A stretch of DNA of 64,000 bases, taken from NCBI RefSeq assembly GCF_010667615.1, contig NZ_VYSG01000003.1, positions 248,001 to 312,000 on the forward strand, written 5' to 3'. The stretch comes from Bifidobacterium choloepi. Lineage in GTDB: Bacteria > Actinomycetota > Actinomycetes > Actinomycetales > Bifidobacteriaceae. The first letter of the stretch is position 1. Each line of letters starts with the position of its first letter. This document shows positions 44,128 to 51,746 of the stretch, one piece after another. Below the pieces are notes generated by a model that did not search any database, had not been told where the DNA came from, and saw only the letters and a program-made list of their open reading frames with translations. A program made the translations under genes and the position numbers.

Positions 44128-45738
44128 ATGACTCCCATCTGGCCTGAAGCGACCGCCGTCAACGAACGCGGCCAGCTGACGTTTCACGGTATCCCGGCGG
44201 CCGACCTGCTCGACGAGTTCGGCTCGCCGCTCTACGTCATCGACACCGACGAGGTGCGCCGGCGCGCCGCGCATTTCGTGCGCGCCGCCGCCGACGCCTT
44301 CCACAACGCGACGACGCACGTCAGCTACGCCGGCAAGGCGTTTCTGAGCCGCGAAATCGTGCGGATCGTCACCGAGGAGGGCATGTTCGTCGACACCTGC
44401 ACGCTCGGCGAGATGAAGATCGCGCTCGCCGCCGGCGTGCCGGGCCGCCGCCTCGTGCTGCACGGCAACAACAAGTCGGACGAGGAAATCGAGCTCGCCA
44501 TCCGGGAAGGCTTCGCGAAGATCGTCGTCGATTCTCCCGACGAACCCAAACGCATCGCCGCGATCGCCCGGAAAGTCGGCAAGCGCGCCCGCGTCATGCT
44601 GCGCGTCACGTCCGGCATCCACGCCGGCGGCCACGAGTTCGTCTCGACGGCCCACGAGGACCAGAAATTCGGCGTCTCGCTGCTGCCGGCCGGCGCCGAT
44701 CCGGACGTCATCGACTCGATCTGGGACGATTCGTCCGCCGTCACGCCCGCCTCGACGAACGTATTTGTTGTCGAGAAGCGAGGCGGAGACGCGTCGGAAG
44801 AATCGTCCAGTCCGAACGATTCGAACGATTCGTCCCGTCACGACATCCGCTACCCGTACGACCTCGCCGCCGTCGACATCTCCGATGCCGACCGCGCGCT
44901 TGCCGCGGCGATCCAGACGGTCGCCGACGGTCCGGCAATCGGCGTGCTCAAGTCGATCGCGCGGCTGTCCGGCGACCTCGAACTCGTCGGCATCCACTCG
45001 CACATCGGCTCGAACATCCACGACGCCGACGCGTTCATCCGCGCCGCGCGCCGCATGATGCTGCTGCGCAAGACGTTCTACGCGACGAACGGCGTCACGC
45101 TGCCGGAAGTCGATCTCGGCGGCGGCTACTCGGTCGCCTACACCGACGGCGAGGACTCGATGGACATCGACGCCGAGCTGGACCGCCTCGCCGCCGCCGT
45201 GCGCGACGCGAACCGCATGCTCGGCATGCCGGTGCCGGTCATCTCGTTCGAGCCGGGCCGCTGGATCGTCGCGCCGGCCGGCGTCACGCTGTACCGCGTC
45301 GGCACCGTCAAGCCCGTCCGGCTCGGCGGCGACAAGACGAACCCGTTCACCGGCGAGCCGGTTACCGAACGCGTGTATGTGTCCGTCGACGGCGGCATGA
45401 GCGACAACATTCGCCCGGCGCTGTACGGCGCGGCGTACACGGCGCGGCTTGCGAATCGTAACGATGTGAACGATTCGTCCGCCGATGTGCTGTGCCGCGT
45501 CGTCGGCATGCACTGCGAGTCCGGCGACATCGTCGTCAACGACGTCATGCTGCCGGCCGACATCCGTCGCGGCGACATCCTCGCCGTCCCGGTGACCGGC
45601 GCCTACGGCCGCACGATGGCCAGCAACTACAACCAGGCGCTGATCCCTGCCGTCGTCGCCGTCAGTCACGACGGCGCCCACGTCATGCTCCGCCGCCAGA
45701 CGATCGGGGACCTGCTGGGCTACGACGTCAGCGAGTAG
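44128..45738 (+). CDS. lysA: Diaminopimelate decarboxylase with a low-complexity insertion
   Basis: LysA decarboxylates meso-diaminopimelate to L-lysine with pyridoxal phosphate. The PLP-lysine is in VSYAGKAF (about residue 70); HSHIGSNI, EPGRWIV and the active-site CESGD (Cys about 463) are present. The protein is 536 residues, longer than the usual 420-480. The surplus lies at about residues 195-252 and is rich in Ser/Asp/Asn (EESSSPNDSNDSSRHD); it coincides with three to four copies of the dispersed motif at 44725-44833. Two more copies add NRNDVNDSSAD near the C-terminus. The catalytic core appears intact. Confidence 0.95.
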   Translation: MTPIWPEATAVNERGQLTFHGIPAADLLDEFGSPLYVIDTDEVRRRAAHFVRAAADAFHNATTHVSYAGKAFLSREIVRIVTEEGMFVDTCTLGEMKIALAAGVPGRRLVLHGNNKSDEEIELAIREGFAKIVVDSPDEPKRIAAIARKVGKRARVMLRVTSGIHAGGHEFVSTAHEDQKFGVSLLPAGADPDVIDSIWDDSSAVTPASTNVFVVEKRGGDASEESSSPNDSNDSSRHDIRYPYDLAAVDISDADRALAAAIQTVADGPAIGVLKSIARLSGDLELVGIHSHIGSNIHDADAFIRAARRMMLLRKTFYATNGVTLPEVDLGGGYSVAYTDGEDSMDIDAELDRLAAAVRDANRMLGMPVPVISFEPGRWIVAPAGVTLYRVGTVKPVRLGGDKTNPFTGEPVTERVYVSVDGGMSDNIRPALYGAAYTARLANRNDVNDSSADVLCRVVGMHCESGDIVVNDVMLPADIRRGDILAVPVTGAYGRTMASNYNQALIPAVVAVSHDGAHVMLRRQTIGDLLGYDVSE

Positions 45739-45750
45739 TCCAATTCCCAA

Positions 45751-45993
45751 GCGCCCTGGAAGGGAGCTGTCGGCGAAGCCGACTGAGGGTCGACCGCACG
45801 TCGTCGCGAAGCGACGCGTGCGCGCTGGAACTGGAAGCGTTCTACGGGACTCTTCCAGTTCCAGCGCGCTCTCGCCGCCTTCGGCGGCATCGGCGGTCGA
45901 CCCTCAGCCTCGCTTCGCTCGGCAGCTCCCGGAGAAGCCGCAAACGCTCGCTTACTCGCGTTTGCATATTCCAGCGGCGGGCGCCAGGGAGCT
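45751..45993. repeat. Family A inverted-repeat element, full copy 3, between lysA and hom, with an internal insertion
   Basis: The left arm has GCCCTGGAAGGGAGCT, hairpin GTCGGCGAAGCCGAC, GAGGGTCGACC, hairpin GTCGCGAAGCGAC and GCGCTGGAAC. In the right terminal hairpin AGCTCCC and AGGGAGCT are separated by about 60 extra bases (containing an AAACGC..GCGTTT inverted pair) where other copies have TTCC. Confidence 0.82.
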
Positions 45994-46134
45994 CTCGCCG
46001 GTCACTTTCGTGACCAATGTCTCTTCTCGCATATCCGACGTGCGGCCCCCGTCCGAGCATTCCATCCCGTACAATCGGCACTACATGATTCCGGTTGGAG
46101 ACGCCGGCTGGACGCACGAAAGGACTGAAGGACC

Positions 46135-47448
46135 GTGGCACTGACTGAAGACACTCCGATTCGCGTGGGACTGCTGGGCGCCGGCACCGTCGGCTCGCAG
46201 ACGGCACGGCTGCTCGTCGAGCAGAAGGACGAACTCGCGCAGCGCATCGGCCGGCCGATCGAGCTGTCCGGCGTCGCCTGCCTCGATCCCGACGAAGTCG
46301 ACTTCCCGTGGATCGACAAGTCGCTGCTGACGAGCGACACGATGTCGGTCGTCAGGGGTGCCGACATCGTCGTCGAGCTGATCGGCGGCACCGGCGTCGC
46401 CCGCACGTTCGTGCTCGCCGCCCTCGAGCAGGGATCGTCCGTCGTCACGGCGAACAAGGCGCTGCTCGCGAAGTACGGCGCAGAACTCTATAAGGCGGCC
46501 GCCGACCACGACGCCGACATCTACTTCGAGGCGGCCGTCGGCGGCGCCATCCCGATCGTCCGTCCGCTGCGCGAGTCGCTCGTCGGCGACCAGGTCGAGT
46601 CGATGCTCGGCATCGTCAACGGCACGACGAACTACATCCTCGACGAAATGACGACGAAGGGCCTCGATTTCGACGTCGTGCTCAGGGAAGCGCAGGCGAA
46701 GGGCTACGCCGAGGCCGATCCGACCGGCGACATCGAGGGCCACGACGCCGCGAACAAGGCCGCGATCATGGCCACGCTCGCATACCACACCAACGTCACG
46801 ATCGACGACGTCACCGTCGAGGGCATCACGCACATCGAGGCCGCCGACATCGCCGCGGCGACGGCGGAAGGCAAGGTCATCAAGCTGCTCGCCGTCGTCG
46901 ACAGGAACGATTCCGGCGTCTCCGCCCGCGTCTACCCGGCGCTGATCCGCCAGGAGCATCCGCTCGCCAGCGTGCACGAATCGTTCAACGCCATCTTCCT
47001 CAAGGCGAAGTACGCCGACGACCTGATGTTCTACGGCCGCGGCGCCGGCGGCGCGCCGACCGCCTCCGCCGTCGTCGGCGACATCGTCACCGTCGCCCGG
47101 CACATCGCCGCGCACACGACCGGCCCGCAGATCTCGACGTACAACGACCTGCCGATCGCGCCGCTGTCCTCCGAAAAGGCGAGCTTCGCCGTGCGCTTCA
47201 TGATCCACGACAAGCCGGGCGTGCTGTACAAGGTCGCCAAGGTCTTCGCCGACCACGGCGTCTCGATCAACGGCATCAACCAGGACCTCGAGCGCTCGAA
47301 GACCGACCCGGGCTACGACGGCGAGCTGCAGCAGCTGCGCCTGACGACGCACGAAACCGACGAGGAGACGCTGCGCGCCACGCTCGCCGACGTCTTCGAA
47401 CTCGACTGCGTCGCCGGCGGCCCCTCCATCCTCCGCGTCATCGACTAG
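46135..47448 (+). CDS. hom: Homoserine dehydrogenase
   Basis: Converts aspartate semialdehyde to homoserine with NAD(P)H, the branch point to threonine and methionine. The 437-residue protein starts at GTG (46135) after AAGGA and opens with the Rossmann motif GLLGAGTVGSQTA. VVTANKALLAKYG and GIVNGTTNYILDEM are the conserved catalytic-domain blocks; a C-terminal ACT domain (about residues 355-437, FMIHDKPGVLYKVAKVFADHGV) suggests threonine feedback control. The dispersed motif at 46905 gives VDRNDSGVS. thrB follows after a family B element; thrC is not in the window. Confidence 0.96.
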   Translation: MALTEDTPIRVGLLGAGTVGSQTARLLVEQKDELAQRIGRPIELSGVACLDPDEVDFPWIDKSLLTSDTMSVVRGADIVVELIGGTGVARTFVLAALEQGSSVVTANKALLAKYGAELYKAAADHDADIYFEAAVGGAIPIVRPLRESLVGDQVESMLGIVNGTTNYILDEMTTKGLDFDVVLREAQAKGYAEADPTGDIEGHDAANKAAIMATLAYHTNVTIDDVTVEGITHIEAADIAAATAEGKVIKLLAVVDRNDSGVSARVYPALIRQEHPLASVHESFNAIFLKAKYADDLMFYGRGAGGAPTASAVVGDIVTVARHIAAHTTGPQISTYNDLPIAPLSSEKASFAVRFMIHDKPGVLYKVAKVFADHGVSINGINQDLERSKTDPGYDGELQQLRLTTHETDEETLRATLADVFELDCVAGGPSILRVID

Positions 47449-47457
47449 TTGCAACCC

Positions 47458-47622
47458 GACTCCCTCTTCAGAGGGAGTCGCTGAGCGGCGAATGCCGCGA
47501 AGCGGTGGGAGTTCGCGAGTCCGCTGGAACGCGCGTTTCATTGACGACTGCCTGTTCCAGCGGACTTGCGAACTCCCACCGACTCGGCTTCGCCTCGTCG
47601 ACTCCCTCCAGGGAGGGAGTCG
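47458..47622. repeat. Family B inverted-repeat element, full copy 3, between hom and thrB
   Basis: GACTCCCTCTTCAGAGGGAGTC, hairpin GCGGCGAATGCCGC, GGTGGGAGTTCGCGAG, GCTGGAAC, then the mirrored arm to GACTCCCTCCAGGGAGGGAG. It ends about 25 bases before the thrB ATG. Confidence 0.87.
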
Positions 47623-47647
47623 TTATCTGCTTAGGAAGAGATTTTCC

Positions 47648-48739
47648 ATGACTAACGCACTTCCCGTCTGCTGCACCGTCCATGTCCGCGTGCCGGCGAC
47701 GTCGGCGAACCTCGGCTCCGGCTTCGACGCCGCCGGCCTCGCGCTCGAGTATTTCGACGAGCTCACGTTCACGTGGAACGGCGACCTGGACGATTCGTCC
47801 GCCATCGTCGCCATCCACGGCGAAGGCGAGGACACGCTGCCGCGCGACGGGCGACACCTCGTCGTCAAGACGTTCCGCACGGCCTGCAAGGCGTTCGGCC
47901 TGCCGAAGCTCGGCTTCGCGCTGGAAGCCGAGAACCGCATCCCGCAGGCGCGCGGCATGGGCTCATCCGCCGAGGCGATCGTCGCCGGCGTCGCGGCGGC
48001 CGCCGCGTTCGCCGGCCTCGGCGACACGGACGTGGCCGGCACCGATTGCGCCGCCGGTTTCGGCACCAGTTTCGACGTCGACCGCGACGCCGTCTTCGCG
48101 CTGGCCGCCGGGCTCGAGGGCCATCCCGACAACGTCGCGCCGGCCGTCTACGGCAGCATGACGGTCTCGTGGAACCGCGCCGGCGAGGACACCGTGCTCG
48201 TGCAGGACTACAGCGCCGAGACCGGCGAGCCGGACGGCACGGCGACCGAGCCGCTGGACCCCGGCTTCCGCACCGTCAACTACGCTGTCGCGGACACGCT
48301 GCGCGCCACCGTCTTCGTGCCGGACTTCGAGCTGTCGACCGAGAAGGCGCGTCATGCGCTGCCGTCCGGCGTGCCGTTCGCCGACGCGACGTTCAACCTC
48401 GCCCGCTCGGCGATGCTGCCGGCCGCCGTCAATCCGGCCGTCACGACCGGCGACGATCCGAACCTCGCCAACGCGCTGCTGTTCGACGCGCTCGACGACA
48501 AGCTGCACCAGCCCTACCGCCTGCCGCTGATGGAACCGACGGCCCGGCTCGTGGCCCGGCTGCGTGCCGCAGGCTTCGCCGCCAGCGTCTCCGGTGCCGG
48601 TCCCTGCGCACTCGTCCTGGCCCACGGCGATCTCGACGCCGCCATCGACGACGCCGCCGCGCCGGCATTGTCGAACGGTCACTGGAAGGTTCTCCACCTC
48701 CCGGTCAACCGCACCGGTGTCCAGGTATCCATCCGGTAG
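47648..48739 (+). CDS. thrB: Homoserine kinase
   Basis: A GHMP-family kinase of 363 residues that phosphorylates homoserine for threonine synthesis. VRVPATSANLGSGFDAAGLAL is the typical N-terminal block and PQARGMGSSAEAIVAG the ATP-binding GHMP motif; the late SGAGPCALVL matches GHMP motif 3. The ATG at 47648 is used; the longer frame runs through the family B element. The site AGGAAGAG lies about 10 bases upstream. The dispersed motif at 47788 produces LDDSSAIV. It acts directly after Hom in the pathway. Confidence 0.95.
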   Translation: MTNALPVCCTVHVRVPATSANLGSGFDAAGLALEYFDELTFTWNGDLDDSSAIVAIHGEGEDTLPRDGRHLVVKTFRTACKAFGLPKLGFALEAENRIPQARGMGSSAEAIVAGVAAAAAFAGLGDTDVAGTDCAAGFGTSFDVDRDAVFALAAGLEGHPDNVAPAVYGSMTVSWNRAGEDTVLVQDYSAETGEPDGTATEPLDPGFRTVNYAVADTLRATVFVPDFELSTEKARHALPSGVPFADATFNLARSAMLPAAVNPAVTTGDDPNLANALLFDALDDKLHQPYRLPLMEPTARLVARLRAAGFAASVSGAGPCALVLAHGDLDAAIDDAAAPALSNGHWKVLHLPVNRTGVQVSIR

Positions 48740-48818
48740 GAGCCCGCTGAAGGGGAGCTTCTCACGGGCATGTTGCACCTGCCGCTCAATCGCGCCGGCT
48801 GCGGTACAGTAAGACGGT

Positions 48819-50324
48819 ATGAGCATTCCACTGATTCTTGCCTCCCAGTCGCCGGCGCGCCGCAACGTGCTGTTCGCGGCCGGCATCTGCCCGACCATCC
48901 ACGTCTCGCATGTCGACGAGGACGCCGTGCTCGCGCAGGTCGCCGCCGACGAGGGAAAGACCCTCGCCGATCTCGATGTCGAGACGCGCGTGACGAACCT
49001 CGCCGTCGCGAAGGCCGTCGCCGTCTACGAGGCGATGAAGGACATCGTCGCCACGTCGCGGGACGCCACCGGCACCTGCGTGGCCGGCTATCCGCTGCGG
49101 GCCACGACTTCCGCCGCCGAATCGTGCCCGGAAGATTTGCACGATTCTTCCGACAAGCCTTCTGCGCCCGCCAAGCCGCTGCCGCACCTGCCGAAGTTCT
49201 CCGACGCGACCGACGGCGAGGAGGAGCCGGCCGGCGCCGTCGCGAGGACGCGCGACTTCTCCGGCGTCGACGTGCCGACCGAGTCCGAACCGATCCGGGA
49301 CAGCGTTGCCGGACAGCGGGGCCTCGCGAATGGCGAGCAGGGCCCGCTGATCCTTGGCTGTGACTCGCTGTTCCTGATGGACGGCGAATGCTACGGCAAG
49401 CCGCACAGCCCCGACGTCGCGCGCGAACGCATCCGGAACATGCGCGGCAAGTCCGGCGAACTGTGGACGGGTCACTGCCTCATCGACATGAAGACCGGCG
49501 CGATGGCGGCCGGCACGAGCGTCGCCGAGATCACGTTCGGCGATGTTTCCGACGCCGAAATCGACGCATACATCGCGACCGGCGAGCCGCTGGAAGTCGC
49601 CGGATCGTTCACGCTCGACGGCTTCGGCGGCGCGTTCATCGACACGATTTCCGGCGATCCGTCCGGCATCATCGGCCTGTCGCTGCCGCTGGCGCGACAG
49701 CTGACGGCCGAGCTCGGCTACGAGTGGACCGACCTGTGGAACGTCGCGCGCGCCGACCAGACGCCGGCCGAACACGCCGACAGCAAGGGCGTCGTGACGA
49801 ATATCCAGCCGCCCGAGGCGAACATCCACCAGCCCGGCGACGGCTGGATCGACTGCAACTGCGGACGGCGACACTGGGGCACGAACGGCGCGTCCGGCGT
49901 GCTGCTGGCGCGGCGCGATCCGGTCAGCGGCGACGTCACCGACGTCGTCATGCAGCACCGCGCAATCTGGAGCGCCGAGGGCGGCACCTGGGGCATTCCC
50001 GGCGGCGCGACCGCCGACGGCGAGAACGCGATCGAGGGCGCGCTGCGCGAGGCGTACGAAGAGGCGAACATCACGCCGCAGGACATCGAGGTCGTGGGCT
50101 CCTACCGCGAAGACCACGGCAACTGGGCGTACACGACGGTGTTCGCGTTCGAGAAGCCGGGCCACGAGGTCCATCCGAAGCCGAACGACGACGAGAGCGA
50201 GGACATCGAGTGGGTGCCGATCGACGAGGTGCCCGACCGCAAGCTGCTGACGGCGATGAAGACCGACTGGCCGAAGTTCGCCCGCCGTCTGCGCGAGCTC
50301 GCCGCCGAACACAAGGGAGAGTAG
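48819..50324 (+). CDS. Maf-like nucleotide pyrophosphatase fused to a Nudix hydrolase
   Basis: A 501-residue two-domain protein. The N-terminal Maf domain shows ASQSPARRNVL (residues 8-18), LGCDSLFLMDGECYGKP near 177 and GDPSGIIGLSLPL near 282; Maf proteins hydrolyse non-canonical nucleoside triphosphates. A low-complexity insertion of about 85-100 residues (about 75-172), with dispersed-motif sequence (AESCPEDLHDSSDK), splits the Maf domain. After a CNCGRRHWG zinc-like knuckle near 345 comes a Nudix domain with the box GGATADGENAIEGALREAYE continuing EEA (near 392-414). Together they suggest a nucleotide-pool sanitation enzyme. The fusion is unusual in most bacteria. Confidence 0.9.
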   Translation: MSIPLILASQSPARRNVLFAAGICPTIHVSHVDEDAVLAQVAADEGKTLADLDVETRVTNLAVAKAVAVYEAMKDIVATSRDATGTCVAGYPLRATTSAAESCPEDLHDSSDKPSAPAKPLPHLPKFSDATDGEEEPAGAVARTRDFSGVDVPTESEPIRDSVAGQRGLANGEQGPLILGCDSLFLMDGECYGKPHSPDVARERIRNMRGKSGELWTGHCLIDMKTGAMAAGTSVAEITFGDVSDAEIDAYIATGEPLEVAGSFTLDGFGGAFIDTISGDPSGIIGLSLPLARQLTAELGYEWTDLWNVARADQTPAEHADSKGVVTNIQPPEANIHQPGDGWIDCNCGRRHWGTNGASGVLLARRDPVSGDVTDVVMQHRAIWSAEGGTWGIPGGATADGENAIEGALREAYEEANITPQDIEVVGSYREDHGNWAYTTVFAFEKPGHEVHPKPNDDESEDIEWVPIDEVPDRKLLTAMKTDWPKFARRLRELAAEHKGE

Positions 50325-50338
50325 TAGGACCCTTCCCG

Positions 50339-50378
50339 GATGTCATGAACCCGGGCTGCAAGCCCGGGTTCATGACAC
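50339..50378. repeat. Family C palindrome, copy 10, between convergent genes
   Basis: TGTCATGAACCCGGGCT, loop GCA, AGCCCGGGTTCATGACA: a perfect stem placed between the Maf-Nudix gene and the convergent LacI gene, in the position of a bidirectional terminator. Confidence 0.85.
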
Positions 50379-50387
50379 TGAAGACCC

Positions 50388-51500
50388 CTAGAAACTGCCG
50401 GCCGTTCCGAGCGACCTGCGCTGCACCACGTCCATTGGAATCAGGCCGACTCCGTGCCGCGAGATCGAGAACGCATGCTCCGGCCCCTCGCCGAGCAGGA
50501 ACAGCGTCTCGGTCATCGCGGCGGCACCGAGCCGCTCGAAGTCGGGATGGACCGTCGTCAGCGGAGGCGTCAGGTCGGCCATCGCCGGCAAGTCGTCGAA
50601 GCCGACGACGGAGACGTCCTGCGGCACACGCACGCCGTGCTCGTGCAGCGCCCGCAGCACGCCGACGGCCATGTTGTCGTTCGCGCACACCACGCAGCTT
50701 GGCGGACGACCGCCGTTGCGGCCGATGTTCTCGAGCACGTGATTCATCTTGCGGTACGATTCGCCCGAATCCCACGTCTGGCACTGCACCGTCACCGTGT
50801 TGACGGACAGCGACGCGCAGGCGCGGTTCCAGCCTTCCAGCCTCGTGCAGGCGTCACGCCAGTCGCGCGGGCCGGCGAAGTAGAGCACGCGCCGGTGGCC
50901 GCGGCCGGCGACGAGCCGCGCGACCTCCTGCATGGCACCCCACTGGTCGTTGCCGACGATCGAGACGCGGCGGCGCTGCTCGGCCGTGAGCAGCCGCGTG
51001 GCCTCCTCGGCGCTCATCGCGCCGTGCGTCGACGTCAGGATGATGCGCGGCTGGCGCACCGGCACGCGGATCGCCGCCTCGAACATCTCGTCGGTCGGCG
51101 CGATGACGATGAACGCGTCGACGTTCTGCTCCTCGAACCTGCGGCACAGTCCCGCGTATTCGTCGACGTCGACGCTCGCCTCCGGCAGCAGCATGACCGA
51201 CGTGTACAGCCGGTGGGCGCGCGCCGACTCCTCGATCGCCGCCATCGCCGAGACCGGTCCGAAGAAATGGTGGCCACCGGCGATCAGGCCGATCGTATGC
51301 GAACGCTGCGAGGCGAGCGACCTCGCCGAATTGCTCGGCAGGTAGCCGAGCTCGTCGATCGCCGCCTGCACCTTCGCCCTCGTCTTCGGGGCGACGTCCG
51401 GCGAATCGTTGATCACCCTGCTCACCGTCTGGTGGCTGACGCCGGCCAGCTTCGCCACCTCGAACATCGACGGCCGCTTGCCGTCCCGCCTGCCTGCCAT
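50388..51500 (-). CDS. LacI-family transcriptional regulator
   Basis: A 370-residue LacI/GalR-type repressor. The N-terminal helix-turn-helix reads MFEVAKLAGVSHQTVSRVIN (residues 12-31) with the hinge helix SNSARSLASQRSHTIGLIAG, followed by a periplasmic-binding-protein-like sugar-sensing domain (VVCANDNMAVGVLRALHEHG and VSVVGFDDLP are typical). GGCAGG lies before the ATG. No sugar transporter or glycosidase gene is adjacent in the window, so its target and effector are unknown; a carbohydrate effector is the family norm. Confidence 0.92.
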   Translation of the reverse strand: MAGRRDGKRPSMFEVAKLAGVSHQTVSRVINDSPDVAPKTRAKVQAAIDELGYLPSNSARSLASQRSHTIGLIAGGHHFFGPVSAMAAIEESARAHRLYTSVMLLPEASVDVDEYAGLCRRFEEQNVDAFIVIAPTDEMFEAAIRVPVRQPRIILTSTHGAMSAEEATRLLTAEQRRRVSIVGNDQWGAMQEVARLVAGRGHRRVLYFAGPRDWRDACTRLEGWNRACASLSVNTVTVQCQTWDSGESYRKMNHVLENIGRNGGRPPSCVVCANDNMAVGVLRALHEHGVRVPQDVSVVGFDDLPAMADLTPPLTTVHPDFERLGAAAMTETLFLLGEGPEHAFSISRHGVGLIPMDVVQRRSLGTAGSF

Positions 51501-51631
51501 ACGAACCTGCCGTTTCTGTATCCCCGTGAACCCTAACGGCCTATTCTAGGACGATTCGTCCGCACCTGCCCATCCTGTTCTGGAATGAAACGATTTGTCC
51601 CCGCGTCCCTTCCTGATGGCATAAGAAGAAG

Positions 51632-51746
51632 CCCCCTGGAAGGGGGCTGCCGAGCGAAGCGAGGCTGAGAGTCGACGCGAACGCATGGCGTTCGCCGGTT
51701 GCGAGGTGGAGGGCGGAGCCCTCCGGCGAGCGACCGATGTCGTCCG
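51632..51746. repeat. Family A repeat element, half copy with extra hairpins
   Basis: GCCCCCTGGAAGGGGGC hairpin, GCCGAGCGAAGCGAGGC, GAGAGTCGAC, then GGCGTTCGCC-type and GGAGGGCGGAGCCCTCC hairpins. It follows the acyl-CoA ligase stop and is diverged from the consensus. Confidence 0.65.
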
